From: Acidimicrobiales bacterium
Lineage (GTDB): Bacteria > Actinomycetota > Acidimicrobiia > Acidimicrobiales > RAAP-2
Direction: 5' to 3'
Assembly (NCBI GenBank): GCA_017883075.1
Contig: JADGOI010000005.1
Coordinates: 1-51,692 of the forward strand
Length of the DNA: 51,692 bases
The notes below the pieces were generated by a model that was given only the letters and a program-made list of their open reading frames with translations, did no database searches and was not told the origin of the DNA. Shown here in pieces: positions 1 through 7,405 of this stretch (positions are counted from its first letter, which is position 1; each line of letters starts with the position of its first letter). Both the position numbers and the translations under genes were made by a program.

Positions 1-1
1 T

Positions 2-250
2 TCGTCGGGGACCGGGCTCACCACGTTCGGGGGCACGTCGGGAGCGGTGGAGAACCTTTCGACCACCGGGCCCGGAAGTGCCAACGCCAACCGGACGTCA
101 TCGCCGGCGACATCCGCTATCGCCTTCCCCATCCGGGGGGTACCCGCTCCTCTCGGATGGGCAGTCACCGCCCTGGCGCTGTGCATGCTGTTGGCGTATC
201 CCCTGTTGTTGCTGGCCAGGTGGCAGTTCCTGGCCGGGAGGAGACGATAA
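2..250 (+). CDS. C-terminal end of a membrane protein (5' truncated by window edge)
   Basis: The reading frame is open from the first complete codon at position 2 to a TAA at 248-250, so only about 82 C-terminal residues are visible. They are a Ser/Thr/Gly-rich linker followed by one strongly hydrophobic segment (about 22 residues, rich in Ala/Leu) and a short positively charged tail ending GRRR. This looks like a C-terminal membrane anchor with a cytoplasmic basic tail, as found at the end of secreted or wall-linked proteins. A GTG at 47 could start a 67-residue protein, but the open frame upstream makes truncation more likely. The stop overlaps the ATG of the next gene (TAATG), so the two are probably co-translated. 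No specific function is recognisable. Confidence 0.5.
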   Translation, partial: SSGTGLTTFGGTSGAVENLSTTGPGSANANRTSSPATSAIAFPIRGVPAPLGWAVTALALCMLLAYPLLLLARWQFLAGRRR

Positions 251-963
251 TGCTCGACATGGAACATCCGCAGAGTGGCAGCCTGGGTGTGGCGCCCGAT
301 GGAGATCGGTCCCCCCACGCTGATGGCGATGGCGCGCCGGGCCCCGGCGAACGCCTCGAACGACTCCGGCAGCGGCTGCCCAAGGGGCGGGGGGGCGGGG
401 CCACCAAGGTTCGAGCCGATGGTGAGGACAGCGGAAGCTACGACCTGCGGAATGCCTGGCAGGTAGTGGCCGGTTCGATCCTGATCCCCCTGGGTCTCAT
501 CTTCATACTGCTGGCCTGGTACGGAGCCGCCCATGCCCGGGTCGTCCAGCAGCAGATCCCGTACATGGTGAGCGGCTCCTTCATCGGGCTCGGCTGCATG
601 GTGTTGGGCGGGTTCCTCTACTGGGGTCATTGGCTCTACCGCCTCTATGACCAGAAGGAACTCCATCACGAGGAGGAGCTCCGGGTCTTGCGGGAGTTGG
701 TCGGCACCATGGCTTCCACCGCGGCCGGGGGTGGTGCCCACTCACTTGTCCCGTCGCCGGATGCGCACCCTGGCACCGCGGCCGGGACCTTGCTGGTGAC
801 GCCGACCGGGACCGTGTACCACCGGGCCGGTTGTCCGGTCACCGCCCATCACCCCGAGGACGTGAGGGTGGCCGGAGCCGCGGATCTGGCGGGGCTACAC
901 CCGTGCCAGATCTGCTCGCCCGAATCGGAACCCTCGGTGGCGGCCCCCTCTTCTGGCGGCTGA
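250..963 (+). CDS. Two-helix membrane protein with C-terminal Ada-like Cys motif
   Basis: The ATG at 250 overlaps the upstream TAA and gives 237 residues. Residues 1-60 are hydrophilic and Gly/Asp/Arg-rich. Two hydrophobic segments follow at about 70-92 and 105-127, then a charged helix (about 130-152) and a flexible linker. The C-terminus carries VYHRAGCPV at about 189-197 and LHPCQICSP at about 216-224. This spacing of His, Cys and a CxxC followed by Pro resembles the zinc-binding region of Ada and of Ada-like metal-binding domains attached to nucleases and membrane proteins. Metal binding is inferred from this pattern. An upstream in-frame ATG at 157 would add a non-conserved extension and is not favoured. 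The role is unknown; coupling to the previous membrane protein suggests a shared complex. Confidence 0.6.
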   Translation: MLDMEHPQSGSLGVAPDGDRSPHADGDGAPGPGERLERLRQRLPKGRGGGATKVRADGEDSGSYDLRNAWQVVAGSILIPLGLIFILLAWYGAAHARVVQQQIPYMVSGSFIGLGCMVLGGFLYWGHWLYRLYDQKELHHEEELRVLRELVGTMASTAAGGGAHSLVPSPDAHPGTAAGTLLVTPTGTVYHRAGCPVTAHHPEDVRVAGAADLAGLHPCQICSPESEPSVAAPSSGG

Positions 964-979
964 TGTGGGCTCTCCCGCC

Positions 980-2167
980 TCAGCCCTCGCCGCCGCCCAA
1001 GGGACCATGACCGTGGACGGTGAGGAGCTCGTGGCCACCTTCGGTGATGAGGATCGTCTCCCCGGCCACGATGGTCCCCACCTCGGGCTCGACCACCTGG
1101 CCTGACACGAAGAGGACCATGCCGGGGGCAAAGCCGGTGGTGGCTCCCGCATCAGCGGGAAATCCGTCCCCGATCAATGGCGGTTCCATGCCCAGCCCGA
1201 CCCCGTGGGCCACCGGCCCGGAGGGAAGAGGCTCACCTGCCATCTCGTATGCCGCCAGTAGATCGGTTCCGTTGCCGCCTGGTCGGCACGCTTCCATCAG
1301 CCGATCGAACAAAGCCCTCCACCGTTCGGCGAGACTTCTCTGGCCAGGGGTCGGGACCGCGGCAAGTCCCTTCGCCCCGGGGTTGAGCCAGGTGCGGACG
1401 ACCTCACCCTCATAGCCGGCGTAGATGGCACCCACGTGACAGCTGACAAGCGCACCGGCGGGGAGTTCGTCGACGGGTGCCTGACCCCCTGGCGAGGACG
1501 AAGAGAACACCGCTTCGAGATCGGGGGTGGTGACACCGAGCCCGGCCATTCGCTCGGCAACCCGGCCGGTGAGTTCCCGCCCGCGCACGCCGGGCCGGAG
1601 CCCGGCCAGGGCATGAGCCAACGCCGAGTCCGCCACCGTCGCCGCCACCCGGATGCAGGCCTGTTCGTCGGGGGTCTTGATCCGGCGGCGCTCGGTCAGC
1701 ACCGCCGATGCGTCTTCGATGTCGGCCTTGGGCGCCACCGCATGCAAGAGGCGGGCGGCGCCCGGTGTCATGGCGTCGACCCCGATACGCCGGGATTCGG
1801 ACAACCCGGGGATGGCGGCCAACTCGGCGGCCAGGGTGGCGCCGTTCCAGGTCATGCCGTACAGCTGATCGTGCCCGATCTCGGCAGGGACGCCGTCGGC
1901 CCAGGTGCTCATGAGGTAGACCAGCCCGGACCCGGCGATCATCACGCAGCCGGGGTTGAACGGATTGGCACCCTCGGTCCAGAACCGGCGTGCCCCCGAG
2001 ACGTACTGGATGGTGGCCTCACGTCCGACCACCAGGGCGTCGAGATCGAGATCGTCCATCACGGCCACGCAGGTGCGATGGTGCTCGGCGCGGAGCCGGT
2101 CGAAATCGATCTGGCTTCCGTTCCCCGGTGCGGGGGCAACCCTGCCGTTGGTGGTCGGCGGGCTCAT
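980..2167 (-). CDS. M24 (Xaa-Pro peptidase/creatinase-fold) protein with degenerate metal site
   Basis: This 395-residue protein has the two-domain layout of the M24 family: a creatinase N-terminal domain (about 20-160) and a pita-bread catalytic domain (about 170-395). Aligned by eye to its neighbour, the first metal-binding Asp is His (SCHVGAIYAGYEGEVVRTW), the second is Glu, and the EP-type Glu segment reads VSGQVV. The His of AHGVGLGME and a late Glu (AGETILIT) remain. It may therefore be a non-peptidase M24 enzyme, as creatinase is, or a regulatory partner. The ATG overlaps the stop of the intact paralogue by 4 nt, so the two are translated together and could form a heterodimer. Substrate unknown. 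Confidence 0.8.
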   Translation of the reverse strand: MSPPTTNGRVAPAPGNGSQIDFDRLRAEHHRTCVAVMDDLDLDALVVGREATIQYVSGARRFWTEGANPFNPGCVMIAGSGLVYLMSTWADGVPAEIGHDQLYGMTWNGATLAAELAAIPGLSESRRIGVDAMTPGAARLLHAVAPKADIEDASAVLTERRRIKTPDEQACIRVAATVADSALAHALAGLRPGVRGRELTGRVAERMAGLGVTTPDLEAVFSSSSPGGQAPVDELPAGALVSCHVGAIYAGYEGEVVRTWLNPGAKGLAAVPTPGQRSLAERWRALFDRLMEACRPGGNGTDLLAAYEMAGEPLPSGPVAHGVGLGMEPPLIGDGFPADAGATTGFAPGMVLFVSGQVVEPEVGTIVAGETILITEGGHELLTVHGHGPLGGGEG

Positions 2168-3384
2168 CCGTCGTAGGGGTCATAGGGGTAGTCGGACAGG
2201 CCAACCCAGCCGTCTTCGGTAACGGCCACAATGTCCTCGGAGCGATAGCCCGCATAGCCGTCATCCCAGATCACCGGCTCCAGCACCAGCACCATGCCCG
2301 GCTGCAATACCAGGGCAGCGTCGTGCTCGGGTCCCATGTCGGTACCGATCATGGGGGCTTCTGCGCTCTCGGTCCCCAACCCGTGGATCAGGTAGAAGTG
2401 GGGGAGCCACGGGGTCCGACCTCCGACCACGGCCCTGGCGGCAGCGGTCAGGTCGCTCCCGGTGGATCCCGGGCGGACCTCGGCCAGCGTGGCCGCCACC
2501 ACGTCCCGCCAACGGCGGTACTGATCGCGCTGGCGGGCGGTGGCCCGGGGTTCGTGACCCACGATCCAGGTGCGCCCGAAATCAGAGGCGTAGCCGTGAT
2601 AGTGGACACCGGTGTCCACCCAGATCACCTCCCCTTCGTCCAGCACCCGATCGGTGGTGACGAGGGGGAAGGCGACATCGCCGTGAGTGGTGTAGGGACC
2701 GCCCTTTCGGGTGGGGGCCATGACCTGCCAGATGGGGTCGATGCCATTGCCGGTGGCGCCGAGCTCGAACGCCCGCCGCAGGAACATCCCGGTCAGTTCG
2801 GTCTGGCGGATGCCCGGCACCATGGCTGCCTGCACCTCGTGCATGGCCACTTCGTTGATGCGCTGGGCATGGCGGATGCATTCGAGCTCGTCGGAAGTCT
2901 TGATCAACCGGGCCGGCCCGAGGAGCCTCGATGCGTCGACCAACTCGGTTCTTTCGAGCACCCGAGGGGCCAATCGGTACATCGGTCCGCTGAGGTCGTC
3001 GACGGCCAACCGGTCGAGACCCCCGGGGGACAGTGCCGAAAGGATGTCGGCCAGGTCGGCCACCCCCTGGTCCGACTCGGTATAGAGCGGCGGGTGGACG
3101 TGGTCGGGAACGAGCTCGGGTGGTGCGCCCTCGGGGTAGGGGGTGAACAGGTGGGGTTGGTCGTCACCCGCCAGCACCAGCGCGGCGGTGCGCAGGTGGG
3201 CGGCCCGGCCGGAATCTGCGGAGATTACCGACGGTCCGGCGGCGTACTGCACGGCGCCACTGCCGAACACCAGAAGCGCCGGAATGTCGCGCCGGCCCAT
3301 CTCCGTTTGCAGCCTCGAGCATCGCTGACGACGCATACGGGGAAGATCGACCTGACCGGTGAAGATGTCTGCATCCGTTGCCAT
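2164..3384 (-). CDS. M24 family metallopeptidase (Xaa-Pro dipeptidase-like)
   Basis: The protein has 406 residues from the ATG at 3384, which is preceded by GGGGAGG about 6 nt upstream on the reverse strand; a longer GTG start at 3438 lacks such a site. The N-terminal half is a creatinase-type domain. The C-terminal half carries the M24 metal ligands: VDTGVHYHGYASDFGRTW supplies two Asp, LIHGLGTE the His, VLEPVIW a Glu and YRSEDIVAV the last Glu. M24 enzymes are cytoplasmic dinuclear-metal hydrolases acting on Xaa-Pro or related amide bonds; some members are creatinase, ectoine hydrolase or DMSP lyase. It overlaps the degenerate paralogue downstream by 4 nt. The exact substrate cannot be read from the sequence. 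Confidence 0.85.
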   Translation of the reverse strand: MATDADIFTGQVDLPRMRRQRCSRLQTEMGRRDIPALLVFGSGAVQYAAGPSVISADSGRAAHLRTAALVLAGDDQPHLFTPYPEGAPPELVPDHVHPPLYTESDQGVADLADILSALSPGGLDRLAVDDLSGPMYRLAPRVLERTELVDASRLLGPARLIKTSDELECIRHAQRINEVAMHEVQAAMVPGIRQTELTGMFLRRAFELGATGNGIDPIWQVMAPTRKGGPYTTHGDVAFPLVTTDRVLDEGEVIWVDTGVHYHGYASDFGRTWIVGHEPRATARQRDQYRRWRDVVAATLAEVRPGSTGSDLTAAARAVVGGRTPWLPHFYLIHGLGTESAEAPMIGTDMGPEHDAALVLQPGMVLVLEPVIWDDGYAGYRSEDIVAVTEDGWVGLSDYPYDPYDG

Positions 3385-3554
3385 CGTTGCCTCCCCATGC
3401 TCTGGCATCGAGACTCTAACCGGCCGTCTGACCACCAACGGGGTGGTCCCACCCGGCCGGCACCACCATCGCGGCCCGGTCGGATGCCCGGTGCCATTCG
3501 GAGAGTCGATACCTCCGGCAAGGGCCGATCGTCATCGCCAGTCGGATGGGTGCC

Positions 3555-3560
3555 TAAAAT
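3555..3560 (+). promoter_or_regulatory. -10 box for a probably leaderless transcript
   Basis: TAAAAT lies 6 nt before the ATG at 3567, so transcription would start at or next to the start codon. No -35 consensus is apparent. There is no Shine-Dalgarno sequence in the short gap, which agrees with a leaderless mRNA. Confidence 0.5.
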
Positions 3561-3566
3561 GGCGCC

Positions 3567-3869
3567 ATGTTGAAAGCCGGTCTTCGTCTGGCCTGTCCGC
3601 GCTGCACGACCGAGGTGGTGGTCGTCCGGGCCCCCGCCGACGAGGTGATGCTCACCTGCAGCGAAAGCGCCCTGGTCGGCGTGGACTCAGCGCGGGAGGA
3701 GACCGGCCATCCGACCACCGGGACCGACGGCATGCTCCTGGGTAAGCGCTATGTCGACGAGTCCGCCGACCTCGAGTTGCTCTGCACCAAGGCCGGGCCC
3801 GGGGCGCTGGCGTGCGACGGACGGGTGCTCGGGATCAGAGGCGCCAAACCCCTGCCATCCTCGGATTGA
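3567..3869 (+). CDS. Small conserved protein with N-terminal CxxC
   Basis: This 100-residue protein begins MLKAGLRLACPRCTTEVVVVRAP, with a CPRC knuckle at residues 10-13 and further single Cys residues in LTCSESAL, LLCTKAG and LACDGR. The layout suggests a small metal-binding or redox protein, but no family function is known to me. From memory, short proteins of this kind, with GKRYVDE and LELLCTKAG segments, occur next to acyl-CoA ligase genes in other actinobacteria; this is recollection, not a search result. The gene lies 10 bp before the acyl-CoA ligase start and is probably its first operon partner. The -10 box 6 nt before the ATG supports this start. Confidence 0.65.
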   Translation: MLKAGLRLACPRCTTEVVVVRAPADEVMLTCSESALVGVDSAREETGHPTTGTDGMLLGKRYVDESADLELLCTKAGPGALACDGRVLGIRGAKPLPSSD

Positions 3870-3879
3870 GGTCGCCTCG

Positions 3880-5412
3880 GTGGATCTGAACCTTCTGCTC
3901 GACATGGCCGTGACCGGCTATGGGGACAGAACGGCCGTGAGTGAGGGCGAAGACTCGCTCACCTATGCCGAACTGGGCCGGGTCGCGACCCTCGGGGCCC
4001 GATTGGTCCGCCGGATCGGCGCCGACGCAGTCATCTTCGTCGGACCCAGTCACCCGGCCTATCCGGCCGCGCTGTTCGCCTCGGCTGCAGCCGGCGTACC
4101 TTTCATTCCGCTCAACTACCGGTTGGGACGTGACCAGCTCGAAGATCTCATGGCCGGCTACCCCAAGGCCCTGGTGGTGAGCGACGAACCTTGGATCGGT
4201 GAGGGCATGCCCGGGAGGGCGAGATCCCTTCGCAGCTATCTCGCCACCCTGCTGGACGATCGTGGCTCCTCTGAAGAGCCCGACGCCGGACCGCTGTCCC
4301 CGGGCCAAACCGACGATGTGGCGGTGGTGCTGCACACCAGTGGGACGTCGGGGACACCCAAAGCCGCCCTCCTGCGCCACCGGAACCTGGCTTCCTATGT
4401 CTTCACCACCGTCGAGTTCGCCAACGCCACCGATGAGGAAGCCGCGCTGGTGACGGTCCCGACCTATCACGTCGCCGGGCTCGCCAACCTGGTGTCCAAC
4501 CTCTACGCCGGTCGCCGGATCGTCTACCTCGAAGCCTTTGATCCCCAGCGTTGGCTCGAGACGATCCGGTCGGAGGGGATCACTCAGGCCATGGTGGTCC
4601 CGACCATGTTGGCCCGGGTCGTCCGGTTCCTCGATGGTGCCGATGCCAGGGTGCCCACCCTCCGAACGCTCGCCTACGGCGGGTCCCGCATGCCTATTCC
4701 CGTGCTCGAGGAAGCGCTGGCCCGCTTCCCCGACGCCGGTTTCGTCAATGCCTACGGTCTCACCGAGACCAGCTCCACCATCGCCCTGCTCGGTCCCGAC
4801 GATCACCGGGCTGCGCTCACCTCGAACCAGCCACGGGCCCGGGCCCGGTTGGGCTCCGTCGGGCGGGTGATACCCAGCGTGGAGGTGGAGGTGCGCGACG
4901 ATGGCGGCGCACCGACTGCCGGGCAGCTACCGGGCCTGATATTCCTGCGCGGTGATCAGGTGTCGGGGGAGTACGCCGGGGTATCGGTCCTCGACGCCGA
5001 TGGCTGGTTCCCCACCGGTGACCGTGGATGGCAGGATGACGAGGGGTACCTGTTCATCGAGGGTCGAGCTGACGACACCATCATCCGCGGCGGTGAGAAT
5101 GTGTCACCGGCGGAAATCGAGGACGTGCTCTTGGCGCATCCGGCCGTCGCCGATGCCGCGGTGGTGGGCCTCTCCGACGACGAGTGGGGTCAGCGGATTG
5201 CCGCGGTGGTGAGTATCGATGGAGACGGTGGCGCCGTCACCTCGGACGTCCTCCGGGAATGGGTGCGCGATCACTTGCGCTCATCCAAGACGCCCGATCT
5301 GGTGGCCTTCTGGCCTGAGCTGCCCCGCACCGCTACGGGAAAACTGCTGCGTCGCCAGATCTTGGAAGACCTGTCGTCGACCCTGGCGACCGAGAATCCG
5401 ACGGCGTCGTAA
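3880..5412 (+). CDS. Acyl-CoA ligase (AMP-binding, FadD-like)
   Basis: The GTG at 3880 has GAGG 8 nt upstream and yields 510 residues, normal for the family. The ATP-binding loop HTSGTSGTPKA is at about 152-162, AYGLTETSS lies mid-protein, the GDRGW and GRADDTIIRGGENVSPAEIE hinge region follows, and the catalytic lysine motif RTATGKLLRR is near the C-terminus. These enzymes activate a carboxylic acid with ATP and load it on CoA in the cytosol. The following TetR gene (23 bp away) and F420-type oxidoreductase suggest a regulated catabolic operon. Chain length or ring specificity cannot be told from the sequence. Confidence 0.9.
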   Translation: MDLNLLLDMAVTGYGDRTAVSEGEDSLTYAELGRVATLGARLVRRIGADAVIFVGPSHPAYPAALFASAAAGVPFIPLNYRLGRDQLEDLMAGYPKALVVSDEPWIGEGMPGRARSLRSYLATLLDDRGSSEEPDAGPLSPGQTDDVAVVLHTSGTSGTPKAALLRHRNLASYVFTTVEFANATDEEAALVTVPTYHVAGLANLVSNLYAGRRIVYLEAFDPQRWLETIRSEGITQAMVVPTMLARVVRFLDGADARVPTLRTLAYGGSRMPIPVLEEALARFPDAGFVNAYGLTETSSTIALLGPDDHRAALTSNQPRARARLGSVGRVIPSVEVEVRDDGGAPTAGQLPGLIFLRGDQVSGEYAGVSVLDADGWFPTGDRGWQDDEGYLFIEGRADDTIIRGGENVSPAEIEDVLLAHPAVADAAVVGLSDDEWGQRIAAVVSIDGDGGAVTSDVLREWVRDHLRSSKTPDLVAFWPELPRTATGKLLRRQILEDLSSTLATENPTAS

Positions 5413-5422
5413 GGGCGACAGG

Positions 5423-5428
5423 TATCGT
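5423..5428 (+). promoter_or_regulatory. -10 box before the TetR gene
   Basis: TATCGT is followed by 7 nt and then the GTG start at 5436, the same geometry as other leaderless candidates in the window. It lies in the 23-bp gap after the acyl-CoA ligase, so the regulator may have its own promoter in addition to readthrough. Confidence 0.35.
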
Positions 5429-5435
5429 AGCCAGG

Positions 5436-6074
5436 GTGTCCGCTCTCCCCGACGACGTTGTCCCTCTGGTCGCGGCGCTGACCCCCGGGGCAGAGGCCGA
5501 GCGTGCCCAACTGATGGACGCGGCATTGAAGGTGATGCGCCGGAACGGCTTTCAGGGCGCCAGCGTGCAGGACATCCTCGATCATGCCGGACTCTCGACC
5601 CGCGCCTTCTATAGGCAGTTCCAGTCCAAGGACGATCTGCTTTTGGCCATGTTCCATACGGCATCCGGACCTGAGGTTGCCCAGGTGGCCCGATCGGTGG
5701 AGGAGTCATCGGAGCCGATCGACGCGGTCCGTCGGTGGATCGACGAGATATTGGCCATCGCCTACGACCGGAAGCGGATCCAACGACTCGTCATATTCAA
5801 CGTGTTGGCCCGCCAGACCGTCGGCTACGACCGAGAGGAGGCGTCACTTCGCGACGGGTTGATCTTCCCCCTGCTGCAGGCTCTGCTCCGAGGCTCGGCC
5901 GACGGGTCGTTCCCTGCCACCGACCCCCTTCCCGATGCCCACGCCATCTTCGACCTGGTGTGGAGCCTGGCCAGTCCCCATGTGCGCCGGCTGCGACCGA
6001 TGGACCGCGACGAAGCGAGGTCGCACGTCCTCCGGTTCTGCCTGCCGGCACTCGGGGCCGAGTGGGCCGGCTAG
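5436..6074 (+). CDS. TetR/AcrR family transcriptional regulator
   Basis: The protein has 212 residues. Residues about 22-68 form the TetR helix-turn-helix (AALKVMRRNGFQGASVQDIL, then HAGLSTRAFYRQFQSKDDLL). The rest is the variable ligand-binding and dimerisation domain with a WIDEILAIAYD helix. TetR repressors next to acyl-CoA ligases commonly respond to acyl-CoA or the ligase substrate, so local autoregulation is a reasonable inference. A GTG start at 5436 is used. The stop TAG at 6072 is in the same reading frame as the next gene and is separated from it by a single codon. Confidence 0.85.
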   Translation: MSALPDDVVPLVAALTPGAEAERAQLMDAALKVMRRNGFQGASVQDILDHAGLSTRAFYRQFQSKDDLLLAMFHTASGPEVAQVARSVEESSEPIDAVRRWIDEILAIAYDRKRIQRLVIFNVLARQTVGYDREEASLRDGLIFPLLQALLRGSADGSFPATDPLPDAHAIFDLVWSLASPHVRRLRPMDRDEARSHVLRFCLPALGAEWAG

Positions 6075-6077
6075 GAG

Positions 6078-7025
6078 GTGGCGAGGACCGGAAAGGGCGT
6101 CGAGGTCGGCATCTTCGTACCCCAGGTTGGGTTCGGTCGCGACGACATCCTCCTCCGGGCCACCATGGCCGAGGACCTGGGCATCCATTCGATGTGGTTC
6201 TACGATCACCTCTACAGTCCCGGGCTCCCCGACCTCGACTCGTTGGAAGCATGGACCCTGGCCAGCTACGTCCTGGCCCGGACCGAGCGGCTGCGTGTGG
6301 GCCACCTGGTGCTCTGCAGCAACTTCAGGCACCCTGCCCTGCTGGCCAAAATGGCGACCACCCTCGACGTACTGTCACGAGGCCGCCTGGAAATCGGCCT
6401 GGGAAGCGGGTCGGTGGCTCTGGAGCACCACCAGGCCGGCCTCCCGTGGGGAACGGCCGCCCAACGCTCCGAGCGCCTGGGTGAGACGCTCGAAATCGTG
6501 TCCCGGATGCTGTCACAAGAGGTCACGTCCTTCGAGGGCCATCACTACCAGGTGTCCGAACTGCCCAACCGGCCCCGGTCGATTCAGTGCCCGCGCCCGC
6601 CCATTCATGTGGGTGGGATGGGCCCGCGTCGCACCCTTCCCCTGGTGGCCCGGTACGCCGACGTGTGGAGCATCCCGACCTACGGCCTGGCCGACTGGGA
6701 GGCCAGCCAGTTGCTCCTCGATGCTGAGTGCGTCCGGATCGGTCGCGACCCGGACGCCATCCGACGGTCACACCAGGCCGTGCTAGTCCTGGTGCCCGAT
6801 GTGTCGCGGCTCGACGAGGCCAGGGAACGGGCCGCCCGGCGGTACGGAGGACCGGGATGGGGGGTGGCCGAAGGGGGGTATGTGGGTACCCCGGCCATGG
6901 TCATCGATCGGATGGCGCAGGCGGTCGAGAAGGGAATCTCCATGTTCATCTTCTTGGCCCACGACCGGGGTGAGCCCGCGACGCTCGAGTTGTTGGCCCA
7001 CGAGGTCATGCCCGCCTTCGCCTGA
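6078..7025 (+). CDS. LLM-class F420-dependent oxidoreductase
   Basis: This 315-residue protein shows the luciferase-like TIM-barrel pattern: VEVGIFVPQVGFG at the N-terminus, WFYDHLYSPGLPD, RLRVGHLVLCSNFRHPALLAKMA, LDVLSRGRLEIGLGSG and PIHVGGMGPRRTLPLVARYAD. In actinobacteria this group usually uses coenzyme F420 for hydride transfer to alcohols, ketones or activated double bonds; F420 rather than FMN is inferred from family. The GTG start at 6078 lies two codons after the TetR stop, and AGGAGG overlaps the start codon itself, so translation probably depends on reinitiation. Substrate unknown; the flanking acyl-CoA genes suggest a lipid-like compound. Confidence 0.85.
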   Translation: MARTGKGVEVGIFVPQVGFGRDDILLRATMAEDLGIHSMWFYDHLYSPGLPDLDSLEAWTLASYVLARTERLRVGHLVLCSNFRHPALLAKMATTLDVLSRGRLEIGLGSGSVALEHHQAGLPWGTAAQRSERLGETLEIVSRMLSQEVTSFEGHHYQVSELPNRPRSIQCPRPPIHVGGMGPRRTLPLVARYADVWSIPTYGLADWEASQLLLDAECVRIGRDPDAIRRSHQAVLVLVPDVSRLDEARERAARRYGGPGWGVAEGGYVGTPAMVIDRMAQAVEKGISMFIFLAHDRGEPATLELLAHEVMPAFA

Positions 7026-7093
7026 GGGCCGTTGGGTGGAACCTCATGTCGGTATCGTGCCGACGAGGGCGTGGAGTGTCGCAAGTGCAGGTT

Positions 7094-7099
7094 TAGGAT
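7094..7099 (+). promoter_or_regulatory. -10 box before the ferredoxin gene
   Basis: TAGGAT is followed by 6 nt and the GTG at 7106. It lies in an 80-bp gap after the oxidoreductase, with no ribosome binding site in the short interval, again matching a leaderless start. Confidence 0.45.
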
Positions 7100-7105
7100 G
7101 ACGTC

Positions 7106-7297
7106 GTGAAGATCACATTGGATCCCGATCGATGTACCGGCCACGGCCGGTGCTACTCATTGGCCGAGGATCTCTTTGACTGCGATGACCGCGGCTACGG
7201 CACGGTCATCCACCCTCAGGTGCCGGTGGGGCTCGAAACACAGGCCCGCATGGCTGCCGCCAACTGTCCGGAGACGGCCATCACCCTCGAGGACTGA
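7106..7297 (+). CDS. Ferredoxin of the P450-partner type
   Basis: The 63-residue protein reads MKITLDPDRCTGHGRC at the start and NCPETAITL near the end. Cys10, Cys16 and Cys54 are the expected ligands of a single [3Fe-4S] cluster; His13 sits where [4Fe-4S] ferredoxins have the second Cys (CxxHxxC). Such short actinobacterial ferredoxins donate electrons to cytochrome P450s. Two P450 genes lie 7 and 15 kb downstream, so this is a candidate redox partner, although no ferredoxin reductase is encoded in the window. An extra Cys26 is not a typical ligand. Confidence 0.85.
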   Translation: MKITLDPDRCTGHGRCYSLAEDLFDCDDRGYGTVIHPQVPVGLETQARMAAANCPETAITLED

Positions 7298-7405
7298 GTG
7301 GTGCCGACCACCGAAAACGGGATTGTCGCGAGAGCGGGTGGTGGTCTAACCTGACCGATCGAGCCGGCACGGGCGCCGAGCCGCAGTGGGCGATCTAGGG
7401 GGACC

